From: Pseudomonadota bacterium
Lineage (GTDB): Bacteria > Pseudomonadota > Gammaproteobacteria > Burkholderiales > Burkholderiaceae_B
Reading direction: 5' to 3'
Assembly (NCBI GenBank): GCA_023387815.1
Contig: JAEWHK010000021.1
Coordinates: 1 to 23,986 of the forward strand
DNA: 23,986 nt
Positions within the stretch are counted from its first letter, which is position 1; each line of letters starts with the position of its first letter. The notes below the pieces were generated by a model. It had not been told where the DNA came from. It worked only from the letters and a program-made list of their open reading frames with translations, and searched no databases. Below, in pieces: positions 1-6,788 of the stretch. The translations under genes were made by a program, and so were the position numbers.

Positions 1-14
1 AAAGTCTTTTTCAT
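1..14 (-). CDS. Start of an unidentified gene running off the left edge (partial)
   Basis: An ATG at 14 on the minus strand opens codons for Met-Lys-Lys-Thr and then leaves the window. A GGAG sits about nine bases upstream, a good ribosome binding site. The Met-Lys-Lys-Thr opening would suit a signal peptide, but four codons cannot identify the product. A perfect FNR/ANR palindrome lies about 130 bases upstream (140-153), so oxygen-responsive expression is possible. The start call rests only on the start codon, its ribosome binding site and the empty upstream region. Confidence 0.4.
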
Positions 15-139
15 TTGTTAAATCTCCGTAGATTTTGAGTGATCAGAGCAGCGATCAAGACGTTATGTTCTACCGCTCTATAAAACTCCGCGAAGGGAAG
101 TTGTAGTTATTGCACCAAATTTTTGCGAGTCTGGCTACC

Positions 140-153
140 TTGATCTGCATCAA
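140..153. promoter_or_regulatory. FNR/ANR/DNR-type binding site
   Basis: The sequence TTGAT-CTGC-ATCAA matches the FNR/ANR consensus TTGAT-N4-ATCAA exactly in both half sites. It lies about 130 bases before the minus-strand start at 14, the most likely target. No clear -10 element was found at the usual class II distance on either strand, so the mode of action is uncertain. Confidence 0.6.
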
Positions 154-680
154 GTCCCCTTTTTTTTGCTTTTCTGTAGGTTGTATGCAACAAAACGACA
201 AATTCGAAGGCAGGCAAGGACTGAAAAATCAAAAGAAACCCGTGCTTAAGTTAGAAATTACTTTAACTTGCGGAATCCCAGCGAAATCAGATACCTACGG
301 CCTTCCCGCCAAGCAAACATTTGCGCCACAGATGTCTGCGTAGCGAAAATTCCACAGTTATTGTGAGATTAACCAATACTCCACCTTGTCCGTTGTGTAA
401 TTCCTACAAATCGTTGTATACACGCAAATTCTGGGGAATTTTGAACGCTCAAACGCTGTAATAACAGCACATCGATCAGCACTTTGACCACATTAGTCGC
501 CGCAACGCGCAGATTCCATCTGCCGAAAGTTGCAACAAGGCCATTTTCAGATAATTGTTCTGCAGAACGATGGGTCGAAATATTCAGATTTCCATTGAGT
601 CCTATTTTCCCTGGCAGATCATCTGGACACCATGCTGGACTCCATTGTGCCCATTTTTTCCATACCAGTTCCGACGCACC
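154..680. other. Intergenic stretch without a recognisable gene
   Basis: Apart from the FNR-type box at its left border and the azurin terminator at its right border I see nothing interpretable. The short open frames on both strands have no ribosome binding site and no recognisable domain. One of them runs into the antisense of azurin. Confidence 0.5.
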
Positions 681-681
681 A

Positions 682-713
682 AACAAAAAGCCTCTCCGTT
701 TCAGGAGAGGCTT
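682..713 (-). terminator. Rho-independent terminator of the azurin gene
   Basis: A perfect 10-bp stem (688-697 with 704-713) closes a 6-base loop. Read on the minus strand it is followed by CTTTTTGTTT. It lies about 70 bases past the azurin stop codon, correctly oriented for that gene. Confidence 0.85.
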
Positions 714-780
714 CGGACTGATCAGAGTTGTCCGGACCGGAAAATGTTCGCGGACCAGACAAAAGGCTTCAGTTAATCAA

Positions 781-1239
781 TTAATCAACCAGCGTGATCT
801 TGCCGTTCATCATGCCGCCATGGCCTGGGAATGAGCAGAAGAAGACATCATCACCTGTCAGTTTTTCCACTGGCACTTTGACGGAATCGGATTCACCACC
901 GCCTATCAGCTTGGTATGAGCAATAACGCGCTCATCACCCTCTTTGACGTAGTCTTTGTCGGCACCTGCCGCAATGCCGTCAGTTTCCACACCCTGCATA
1001 TCGCCGGATTTGGATATCACAACATTGTGACCCATGGCAGCTTTAGGCAGCTGACCCGTATGCTTCAGGTTGATGGTGAATTCCTTGCAGGTTTTGCTGA
1101 CCTGGATTTCCTTGGTGTTGAACTGCATTGCGTCATTGGCCTCAACATCGACCGAACACTCGGCCGCCATTACCGGCAATGAAGCGACGGACAAGACAGC
1201 TGCAGCTAATGCATGTTTCATTGATAACTTTAAAGCCAT
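781..1239 (-). CDS. azu: Azurin, periplasmic type I blue copper protein
   Basis: Azurin is a small periplasmic electron carrier, shuttling electrons between cytochromes and acceptors such as nitrite reductase or oxidases. The 152-residue product has a signal peptide (1-25) cut before AEC, the classic azurin N-terminus, leaving a mature chain of about 127 residues. Copper ligands are visible: His71, Cys135, His140 and the axial Met144, with Gly70 as the backbone ligand. The Cys28-Cys51 disulfide pair is conserved. The usual Trp after the ligand His-Asn is Val here. The start at 1239 is preferred over an in-frame ATG at 1260 because GAGGGAG lies just before it and the signal peptide then begins properly. 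A single-gene unit: FNR box and -10 upstream, terminator downstream. Identification is firm; the redox partner cannot be named. Confidence 0.96.
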   Translation of the reverse strand: MALKLSMKHALAAAVLSVASLPVMAAECSVDVEANDAMQFNTKEIQVSKTCKEFTINLKHTGQLPKAAMGHNVVISKSGDMQGVETDGIAAGADKDYVKEGDERVIAHTKLIGGGESDSVKVPVEKLTGDDVFFCSFPGHGGMMNGKITLVD

Positions 1240-1328
1240 TATGCACTCCCTCGGGTTCATGGAACAGAAATAATCCTTATAACTATACCATCAACTAATA
1301 TATCTGCACGCGCTAAATGATACTCGTT

Positions 1329-1342
1329 TTGATTTACATCAA
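1329..1342. promoter_or_regulatory. FNR/ANR/DNR-type binding site upstream of azurin
   Basis: TTGAT-TTAC-ATCAA is a perfect match to the FNR/ANR palindrome. It is centred about 34 bases upstream of a TATATT hexamer (1302-1297, minus strand), close to the class II activator arrangement. This predicts induction of azurin under low oxygen or denitrifying conditions. Confidence 0.75.
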
Positions 1343-1460
1343 GCATCACTTCAAAGACATGCGCATGAAGCACATCATATGACTCTATAGGTATTCATAG
1401 CAAAAGGATTTGGATATCAGACCCGGTCACTTAAGGCAAATAACATAACCAGCAAATAAA

Positions 1461-1499
1461 CATAAGGCCCATGTTCCGGAAAAGAACAGGGGCCTTATG
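1461..1499 (-). terminator. Hairpin terminator downstream of tRNA-Leu
   Basis: A 10-bp stem (1461-1470 with 1490-1499) is extended past one A-G mismatch by five more pairs (1472-1476 with 1484-1488). On the minus strand it is followed by TTTATTTG. It is oriented to stop transcription coming from secG and tRNA-Leu before azurin. Confidence 0.6.
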
Positions 1500-1571
1500 A
1501 CTACGGAATACTTGATTTAACCTGATTTAACGCAACAACATTGAAATAACGCTTTTTTCAAGAAAAGCATG

Positions 1572-1588
1572 AATGCTGCGACAGCATT
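1572..1588 (-). terminator. Short hairpin just past tRNA-Leu
   Basis: AATGCTG and CAGCATT form a perfect 7-bp stem with a 3-base loop. On the minus strand a moderately T-rich stretch follows. It could be the processing or termination signal of the tRNA; it is weaker than the hairpin at 1461-1499. Confidence 0.35.
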
Positions 1589-1595
1589 AAACGGT

Positions 1596-1680
1596 TGGTG
1601 CTCACGGCGAGACTCGAACTCGCACAGCTCTCGCCACTACCCCCTCAAGATAGCGTGTCTACCAATTCCACCACGTGAGC
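1596..1680 (-). tRNA. tRNA-Leu (anticodon GAG)
   Basis: The 85-base gene includes an encoded CCA. The acceptor stem pairs GCTCACG with CGTGAGC. The anticodon stem pairs CTATC with GGTAG around the loop TTGAGGG, giving anticodon GAG, and there is a long variable arm typical of class II tRNA-Leu. It lies 43 bases past the secG stop on the same strand, the position a tRNA-Leu usually has after secG in Burkholderiales, so co-transcription is likely. Confidence 0.95.
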
Positions 1681-1723
1681 ATCTGTAAAGACAGAAGATT
1701 ATAACACCAAACAACAAAAACGA

Positions 1724-2311
1724 TTACTGATTAGAGCCAGTATTTGTGTTTTGCTCGCCTTGAGGCTCGGCAGGTGTTGTTTTTTCAGCAGGCGCAGCGT
1801 CACTGGCAGCGGGCGCTGGGGGCGCAGTATCAGATTGCGCTGGCGCTGCTGGCGCGTCAGATGCTGCTGGGGCCTCAGGCGTGCTGGACGCAGCCGGAGC
1901 CGCTGGTGTATCAGAAGCTGCTGGCGCAGCAGGTGTGGCCGAAGAAGAGGGAGACGCTGGCGCAGAAGGCAGATCTGATGCCGGCGTAGACGACTCAGTA
2001 CTTGCCGGCGCTGGCGCTTCATATCCCTGCATGACACCGCCGCCTGTGGCCGGGCTGGTATTGCGATTTGAAGTATTACCTAAAAACGCCAGGCCCAGCG
2101 TGCAGGCAAAAAACAGAATGGAAACCCATTTTGTTGCACGCGAAAAAAAGTTTGCGGCACCAGTGGCACCAAAAAGACTTCCGGCCGAACCACCACCGAA
2201 AGACGAACCCATATCCGCCCCCTTCCCTTGCTGCAAGAGCACCAGGACAATAACCGTCAGTGCGGAAAGCACCTGTACAACGGCCAGTAAAGGGTATATA
2301 AACGATGGCAT
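1724..2311 (-). CDS. secG: SecG, protein translocase subunit
   Basis: SecG is the small auxiliary subunit of the SecYEG inner-membrane channel. The 195-residue product shows the two membrane segments of the family (about 3-27 and 55-78) separated by the signature region containing LLQQGKGADMGSSFGGG. Beyond residue 95 comes a long tail rich in Ala, Pro and Ser with repeated PAAPAAS-like units, making the protein well longer than the roughly 110-residue E. coli form. Such tails are known in betaproteobacterial SecG. The start has GGAG about ten bases upstream. It lies 47 bases after tpiA, probably in one operon. Identification is secure; the function of the tail is unknown. Confidence 0.95.
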   Translation of the reverse strand: MPSFIYPLLAVVQVLSALTVIVLVLLQQGKGADMGSSFGGGSAGSLFGATGAANFFSRATKWVSILFFACTLGLAFLGNTSNRNTSPATGGGVMQGYEAPAPASTESSTPASDLPSAPASPSSSATPAAPAASDTPAAPAASSTPEAPAASDAPAAPAQSDTAPPAPAASDAAPAEKTTPAEPQGEQNTNTGSNQ

Positions 2312-2358
2312 TTAAGTATGACTCCAGAAAAAATCCAAGTACGGGTTGCCGACAGCCA

Positions 2359-3135
2359 TCAGGCAGTGGCAATACCCTGAAAATCAGTTGCTACCAGAGA
2401 GGCGCCTCCTACCAGCGCGCCATCAATATCTTCCTTGGCAAACAGGCTCGCGGCGTTCGCAGCTTTTACACTACCGCCGTAAAGTATGCGCTGCTCAGGC
2501 GCCCCCGCCTGCGCAAGCAGACTGCGAATATGCGCATGCACTTCCTGCGCCTGCTCGGGCGAGGCCGTAAGGCCAGTACCAATTGCCCATACCGGCTCGT
2601 AAGCCAGGACCATTTTTTTCACTGCCTCTGCGCCGAGCGCAAGTACAGGCTCAAGCTGCTCGCTGATCACTTTCAGCGTACTGCCCGATTCACGCTCTTG
2701 CTGCGTTTCACCGACACATACAACTGGCACAAGGCCGCCCTTCAATGCAGCGGCTGCCTTGCGCGCAACGGTCTCACTGGTTTCGCCGTGATAGGCCCGG
2801 CGTTCAGAGTGACCAACCAGGGCCCATTGACAGCCAAAATCCTTGAGCATTCCTACCGATACCTCACCGGTATATGCACCCTTCTCGTGTTCGCTGACAT
2901 CCTGGGCGCCCCAGCTTATTGTGGACTTGCCCAGCGTATCGGCAACCTGCTGCAGATAAGGAAATGGTACGCATACTGCCAGTTCGGTTCTGTCAGCGTC
3001 AGGCTGAGCACTGCCAGAATCCGTTTCGGCACCAGCGCCTTGCAGACGAACCAGATCAGCAAGCAGCTTGCCGTTTTCAGCCTGACTGCCATTCATTTTC
3101 CAGTTCCCGATGACCAGACGCTTACGCATACCCAT
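2359..3135 (-). CDS. tpiA: Triosephosphate isomerase
   Basis: This cytosolic (beta/alpha)8 enzyme interconverts dihydroxyacetone phosphate and glyceraldehyde 3-phosphate. The 258-residue chain shows every catalytic landmark: Lys13 in GNWKMN, His109 in the GHSERR motif, Glu180 in AYEPVWAIGTG, and the phosphate-binding ILYGGSV and GALVGGAS segments. A slightly long polar loop after residue 33 is the only deviation. GAGGA lies just before the ATG at 3135; an alternative ATG two codons later would sit further from it. It lies 69 bases after the quinone oxidoreductase gene and 47 before secG, the conserved order for this group. Confidence 0.97.
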   Translation of the reverse strand: MGMRKRLVIGNWKMNGSQAENGKLLADLVRLQGAGAETDSGSAQPDADRTELAVCVPFPYLQQVADTLGKSTISWGAQDVSEHEKGAYTGEVSVGMLKDFGCQWALVGHSERRAYHGETSETVARKAAAALKGGLVPVVCVGETQQERESGSTLKVISEQLEPVLALGAEAVKKMVLAYEPVWAIGTGLTASPEQAQEVHAHIRSLLAQAGAPEQRILYGGSVKAANAASLFAKEDIDGALVGGASLVATDFQGIATA

Positions 3136-3204
3136 ATTTTCCTCGGCAAAAAGGGGATTTTAACAAAACCAAAGATTATAACCTTTTCATATCTAAAAGG
3201 AAAC

Positions 3205-4182
3205 TCAAACCGTTAATACGATTTTCCCGATATTCTCGCCCTTCTCCATCATTGCATGCGCATCGCTCGCCTGTGCCAACGGAAAGGTTGCATGAATTGC
3301 GGGCTTGATCTTTCCGGAAGCAAGCAGCGGCCAGACCTTTTCCTGCAGGGAGCGGGCAATGGCTGTTTTGAACTCTGCAGTACGCGGACGCAGCGTTGAA
3401 CCGGTAATAGTCAGACGCCGACGCATGACCTGGGCGGTGTCAATCGTGGCTTTGCTACCACCGAGCTGTGCAATGATCACAATCCGACCATCATCAGCAA
3501 GGCACTGAATATCACGATTGATATATTCACCGGAAACCATATCCAGCACAACATTGACGCCCTTCCCGTCTGTCAGCTTCTTGATTTCTTCCACAAAATC
3601 CTGAGACTTATAGTTGATTGCCTTGCTGGCACCCAATGCCTCAACAGCAGCCGCCCGCTCATCACTTCCGACTGTTGTATACACAGCGTGACCCAACGCC
3701 CGCGCCACCTGAATTGCCGTTGTACCGATCCCACTGGCGCCGCCATGCACCAGCAGACTCTCGCCTTCAGCCAGGGCACCTCGATCAAAAACGTTCGTCC
3801 AGACAGTAAAAAATGTTTCGGGCAGGGCCGCTGCCTCAACATCAGTCAGCCCTTCCGGAACAGGAAGGCAGTTGCCGGCAGGCGCTGCGCAAAACTCTGC
3901 ATAACCACCGCCGGGCGTCAATGCGCATACACGATCACCAATCTTGAAGTCTGTTCCGCTTACATCACCCTCAACGATTTCACCCGCAACCTCCAGTCCT
4001 GGCAGATCTGAAGCGCCCGGAGGCGGCGGATAGGCACCCTTACGCTGGAAGACATCGGGACGATTAATTCCGGCCGCAGCCACACGAATCAGAACCTCGC
4101 CTGGTTTTAAAGTCGGCTTCTCCCGGTCAACAAGTTTCAGAACTTCCGGACCGCCAGGTGTGGTTATTTCAACTGCCTTCAT
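3205..4182 (-). CDS. NAD(P)H quinone oxidoreductase, zinc-independent MDR family
   Basis: The 325-residue product belongs to the medium-chain dehydrogenase/reductase superfamily, PIG3-like quinone oxidoreductase branch. These enzymes reduce quinones or reactive carbonyls with NADPH in the cytosol. The N-terminal GroES-like domain contains GINRPDVFQRKGAYPPPPG. The Rossmann domain begins near residue 145 with HGGASGIGTTAIQ, the nucleotide-binding loop. The structural and catalytic zinc cysteines of alcohol dehydrogenases are absent, as expected. An AGGAG lies seven bases before the ATG at 4182. It is the first gene of the minus-strand run leading into tpiA and secG. The physiological substrate cannot be read from the sequence. 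Confidence 0.92.
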   Translation of the reverse strand: MKAVEITTPGGPEVLKLVDREKPTLKPGEVLIRVAAAGINRPDVFQRKGAYPPPPGASDLPGLEVAGEIVEGDVSGTDFKIGDRVCALTPGGGYAEFCAAPAGNCLPVPEGLTDVEAAALPETFFTVWTNVFDRGALAEGESLLVHGGASGIGTTAIQVARALGHAVYTTVGSDERAAAVEALGASKAINYKSQDFVEEIKKLTDGKGVNVVLDMVSGEYINRDIQCLADDGRIVIIAQLGGSKATIDTAQVMRRRLTITGSTLRPRTAEFKTAIARSLQEKVWPLLASGKIKPAIHATFPLAQASDAHAMMEKGENIGKIVLTV

Positions 4183-4569
4183 ATGTCATCTCCTGCAAAT
4201 AAGTTTATAGGCACTGCGCCAGTCGCTGTTGCTGCCGTATACGGCGTCGATGCCGAGCGCCTGATTGCGAGCGCAGGCAAACCGCCACGCAACAACATGA
4301 TTCAAAGGATTTTAACGTTGAAAGCGCAGCTGACCACAAAGTGCCGCCACTTGCGGTAAATAAAGAGGTGGTTATTAAGGCGAAATGCCAGCTGAAATGA
4401 CAGTGTGTTCAGACAGCACAAATAAGGCAGCGTAAATACCCGACCTGAGCCAAATACTAAGCCGATGTCAATAATTTAGCGCGGGGGTGTATTTGTGGAC
4501 GCGGAGTTTGAGTGAGCGCGAACCAAGAACTCATCTAAATGCTCTTAATGCGCGTCGGGAAAAGAATTC
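4183..4569. other. Intergenic stretch between quinone oxidoreductase and tRNA-Ser
   Basis: No gene is recognised. It should contain the promoter of the quinone oxidoreductase-tpiA-secG run. A TTGACA occurs on the minus strand at 4471-4466, but no matching -10 follows at a normal spacing, so I do not place a promoter. Confidence 0.5.
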
Positions 4570-4659
4570 TGGCGGAAGCTGTGAGATTCGAACTCACGGA
4601 AGGTTTAACCCTTCGCCGGTTTTCAAGACCGGTGCATTCAACCACTCTGCCAAGCTTCC
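4570..4659 (-). tRNA. tRNA-Ser (anticodon TGA)
   Basis: The 90-base gene has an encoded CCA. The anticodon stem pairs CCGGT with ACCGG around the loop CTTGAAA, giving TGA. A long variable arm (GAAGGGTTAAACCTTC) and an intact T-arm (GTTCGAATC) fit class II tRNA-Ser. It lies 23 bases after tRNA-Leu(TAA) on the same strand and the two are probably one transcript. Confidence 0.95.
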
Positions 4660-4682
4660 TGTTAATGCGGGAGACCCATCTC

Positions 4683-4770
4683 TGGTGCACTCGGCCGGAA
4701 TCGAACCGGCACGGGCGCAATGCCCGAGAGATTTTAAGTCTCTTGTGTCTACCTATTTCACCACGAGTGC
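4683..4770 (-). tRNA. tRNA-Leu (anticodon TAA)
   Basis: The 88-base gene has an encoded CCA and an acceptor stem of GCACTCG with CGAGTGC. The anticodon stem AGAGA/TCTCT encloses CTTAAAA, giving anticodon TAA. The variable arm is long, as in all tRNA-Leu. It is the first of a two-tRNA unit with tRNA-Ser. Confidence 0.95.
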
Positions 4771-4788
4771 GTGAACTGGAGAAACGAG

Positions 4789-4813
4789 AATATAGCACAA
4801 CTGAGTTACAGCC
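4789..4813 (-). promoter_or_regulatory. Candidate promoter of the tRNA-Leu/tRNA-Ser unit
   Basis: A TATATT hexamer at 4794-4789 (minus strand) lies 18 bases before the tRNA-Leu 5' end, the right distance for a tRNA promoter. The -35 is weak (a TGGACG-like hexamer about 18 bases upstream). Confidence 0.4.
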
Positions 4814-5235
4814 GTCCATATACGTCCTCCAAAATCGAACAAAATCTCGCATTCATACCCTACATCGTGACAAGGAAACGACAAGACGCCTCATGGACTA
4901 TCAAAACGGCCGCAAGTGGTCTGATCGACCCAGCTTGCCACGCCCTGATTCGGCGCCATCAGGCCTGCCCTGTTTCAGGCGGTTCCATCCTGCTTGAAAA
5001 AGCCATGTTTGATATATAGTTAATAGAAAAGAGGCAGAGGAAGTGCGCATATATCGTCGCCCGGCATCACCGTCCGTTTTGTAACATTTATCGCCGCGAA
5101 TCTTTCATCTGTCATACTTTAGAAACACTTCGCCCTATCGTTAAGAACGATAATAAGTGAACACCGATACACATTTGCATCAACGTGATATTTGATTTTG
5201 TGCAGAACTAACAATTTCAAACTGTGGAGTTCGTT
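4814..5235. other. Intergenic stretch before the lipoprotein gene
   Basis: No gene is recognised. An 82-codon plus-strand frame (4771-5019) overlaps the tRNA promoter region and resembles no known family. A perfect inverted repeat, ATCGTT-AAG-AACGAT, lies at 5137-5151, about 85 bases before the lipoprotein start, and could be an operator for that gene. Confidence 0.4.
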
Positions 5236-5637
5236 ATGAAAAAAGTATTAGTTAGCGTCTCGATAATTCTGGGTGCCCTCACTGGCTGTGTCGGCTACGC
5301 GGGTGACGGCTACGGCCGTTATTCAGACCGCTACGACAGTTATGGACCAGGTCCGACATACTATGGCAGTGGTTACCGCAACGTCGACTACCGCCGAGGA
5401 GATCGTAACGACTGGCGTGACCGGCGTGCGGCCGAAATCCGTGAGCGCAACAAACGCCGTGAAGAACGCCGTGATCGCAATGACTGGCGCGATCGGCGCG
5501 ACCATGACCGAGGTAGCAGCTGGAATCACCGTCGCGAAGACAGTTTCTCGCGGCACCCATCACCTCGCGAGACACGACGCAATTTCGATAGCGCCAACCG
5601 CAAACTGAATGATTTAAAGACAAAACAACAACGCTAA
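5236..5637 (+). CDS. Small Arg/Asp-rich lipoprotein of unknown function
   Basis: The 133-residue product begins with a lipoprotein signal peptide; the lipobox is LTGC with the acylated cysteine at 18, so it should be membrane-anchored facing the periplasm. The mature part starts with a Tyr/Gly-rich segment (20-50) and continues as a strongly charged low-complexity region rich in Arg, Asp and Glu. The nonamer DRNDWRDRR occurs twice (56-64 and 80-88). No catalytic motif is visible, and I do not recognise a named family. The ATG at 5236 is chosen over a GTG at 5224 because GGAG sits six bases before it. It stands alone, with tRNA-Pro downstream. Confidence 0.8.
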   Translation: MKKVLVSVSIILGALTGCVGYAGDGYGRYSDRYDSYGPGPTYYGSGYRNVDYRRGDRNDWRDRRAAEIRERNKRREERRDRNDWRDRRDHDRGSSWNHRREDSFSRHPSPRETRRNFDSANRKLNDLKTKQQR

Positions 5638-5670
5638 GTTGCGAAAATGCAAGATTGCACATTGCCCCTC

Positions 5671-5700
5671 TTGTCATTAAATTAAAGACTATGGTAATAT
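5671..5700 (+). promoter_or_regulatory. Promoter of tRNA-Pro
   Basis: TTGTCA (5671-5676) and TAATAT (5695-5700) are separated by 18 bases, with a TGG just before the -10. Transcription would start near 5707, about 23 bases before the tRNA. Confidence 0.6.
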
Positions 5701-5729
5701 CCTTTTCTTCGCTAATTTAGTGAATACGT

Positions 5730-5806
<77 letters not shown>

Positions 5807-5835
5807 TAAAAATATTAGTGATATCAAATACTTAG

Positions 5836-5872
5836 GCCGTTTAAAGACCGTGAATCTTTAAGCGGCTTTTTT
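5836..5872 (+). terminator. Rho-independent terminator of tRNA-Pro
   Basis: A 12-bp stem (5836-5847 with 5855-5866, one G-T pair) is followed by a run of six T. It begins 30 bases past the tRNA 3' end. Confidence 0.85.
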
Positions 5873-5878
5873 GTATCT

Positions 5879-5900
5879 GCGGGACTTTTGCGGGACTTTT
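5879..5900. repeat. Two perfect tandem copies of an 11-base unit
   Basis: The unit GCGGGACTTTT occurs at 5879-5889 and again at 5890-5900, immediately after the tRNA-Pro terminator. It marks the boundary between the tRNA and the accessory genes. It could be a leftover of an integration junction, but no second distant copy was found in the window. Confidence 0.7.
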
Positions 5901-6021
5901 CCGACTCACGTATCTGGATTTGCCGAATCAGTGCATGCACATTTAGCGATTTTTCCTCGTGCTCCCGGTCCGCAATCCCTTCCTAACTCCCATAATTAGC
6001 CATCCTTGATTGCCTTAAATA

Positions 6022-6321
6022 ATGAAAGACATATCTCATGATGTTGTCATGACAGACATATTTCGCAAAGATCCAGCCTATGCGGCAGCGCTGCTCAACG
6101 ACATCCTTGAAGACGGAGATCAAGCTGAACTGCTGATTGCGCTTCGACAAATGGCACAAGCTTTCGGGGGTGTATCGGAAGTAGCGAAAGAAGCGAATTT
6201 GAATCCGACGCAGCTCTATCGCACCCTGTCAGCCAAAGGCAACCCAGCTGTCAGTAGCCTGGTCGCTATCCTGCGGGCAATGGGATTACGTTTGGCGGTC
6301 CAACCGATAGCGCATCTTTAA
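6022..6321 (+). CDS. HigA-like XRE-family antitoxin, apparently without its toxin
   Basis: The 99-residue protein matches the probable addiction-module antidote family (HigA-like, TIGR02684 type). It has a start resembling DVVMTDIFRKDPAYAAALL, then a helix-turn-helix with the typical GGVSEVAKEANLNPTQLYRTLS and the end GNPAVSSLVAILRAMGLRL. Such proteins bind and neutralise a RelE/HigB-type ribonuclease and repress their own operon. The toxin gene normally lies directly upstream, but the 120 bases after the tRNA-Pro repeats cannot hold it and none follows downstream. Neither the ATG at 6022 nor the one at 6049 has a clear ribosome binding site, so the start is uncertain. Family assignment is strong; activity as an orphan is unknown. 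Confidence 0.85.
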   Translation: MKDISHDVVMTDIFRKDPAYAAALLNDILEDGDQAELLIALRQMAQAFGGVSEVAKEANLNPTQLYRTLSAKGNPAVSSLVAILRAMGLRLAVQPIAHL

Positions 6322-6788
6322 TCGCTTACTTACTAACTATATATTCGCTATGGTTCGGCAAAGTTTCGTACGTACGGTGATCCAGCCCCAATTCTGCCGG
6401 CCCGCACAAACTTCTCAAACTACTGATACAATAAGTCAATCAAAATCGTTCCCAGGACGAAATCATTGGCGGATCATGTGTTACGGGTCACATGCAAAAC
6501 GCCAATCCAGTACAAAGTTTCAAGAAAGCCATCCCATTGTAAAGTTTCATCGATAAACTGGCTTGCAATGTAAAACGGGGCCTCAAATCCTTTAGCAAGC
6601 TCTTGCTGATCAAGCGCCCACGTGCGCTTAACGCATCAATACCAAATATCCAGGACCTAACGGATATTGCCAATAGATCCACAGTTGTAATCACACCAGC
6701 CCTGCTCTACGCCATTCACGATGCCACCGGCAACCGTGTTCGAAGACTTCACCATTGTTTCGAAGCCGTTTGATAAGTAAGGATTCCA
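6322..6788. other. Intergenic stretch before the permease, no recognisable gene
   Basis: About 470 bases hold only short frames without ribosome binding sites or known domains. A minus-strand frame at 6488-6694 reads plausibly but resembles nothing I know. The stretch may be decayed coding sequence. It must contain the promoter of the permease gene. Confidence 0.45.

Larger units (their letters stand above)
1240..1595. other. Azurin upstream region: promoter, FNR box and terminators of the tRNA unit
   Basis: No gene is present between azurin and tRNA-Leu. The stretch holds the azurin control region (a TATATT -10 candidate at 1302-1297 and the FNR box at 1329-1342) and two hairpins at 1461-1499 and 1572-1588 that probably end the transcript from tRNA-Leu and the genes before it. 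Confidence 0.6.

Noticed and set aside
484..834. Plus-strand frame of 116 codons left of azurin
   Set aside because: It runs through the azurin terminator and into azurin in antisense; no start signal and no known domain.
1881..2315. Plus-strand frame rich in Gly and Ala
   Set aside because: It is the antisense of the repetitive SecG tail and membrane part; low-complexity GC-rich sequence is often open on both strands.
2305..3216. Plus-strand open frame of 303 codons
   Set aside because: It is antisense to tpiA, which has all catalytic motifs; it has no domain or ribosome binding site.
4466..4471. TTGACA on the minus strand upstream of the quinone oxidoreductase
   Set aside because: No acceptable -10 hexamer at 15-19 bases downstream.
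5105..5120. Pho-box-like CTTTCATCTGTCAT upstream of the lipoprotein
   Set aside because: The two seven-base units abut with no spacer, unlike the 11-base period of real Pho boxes.
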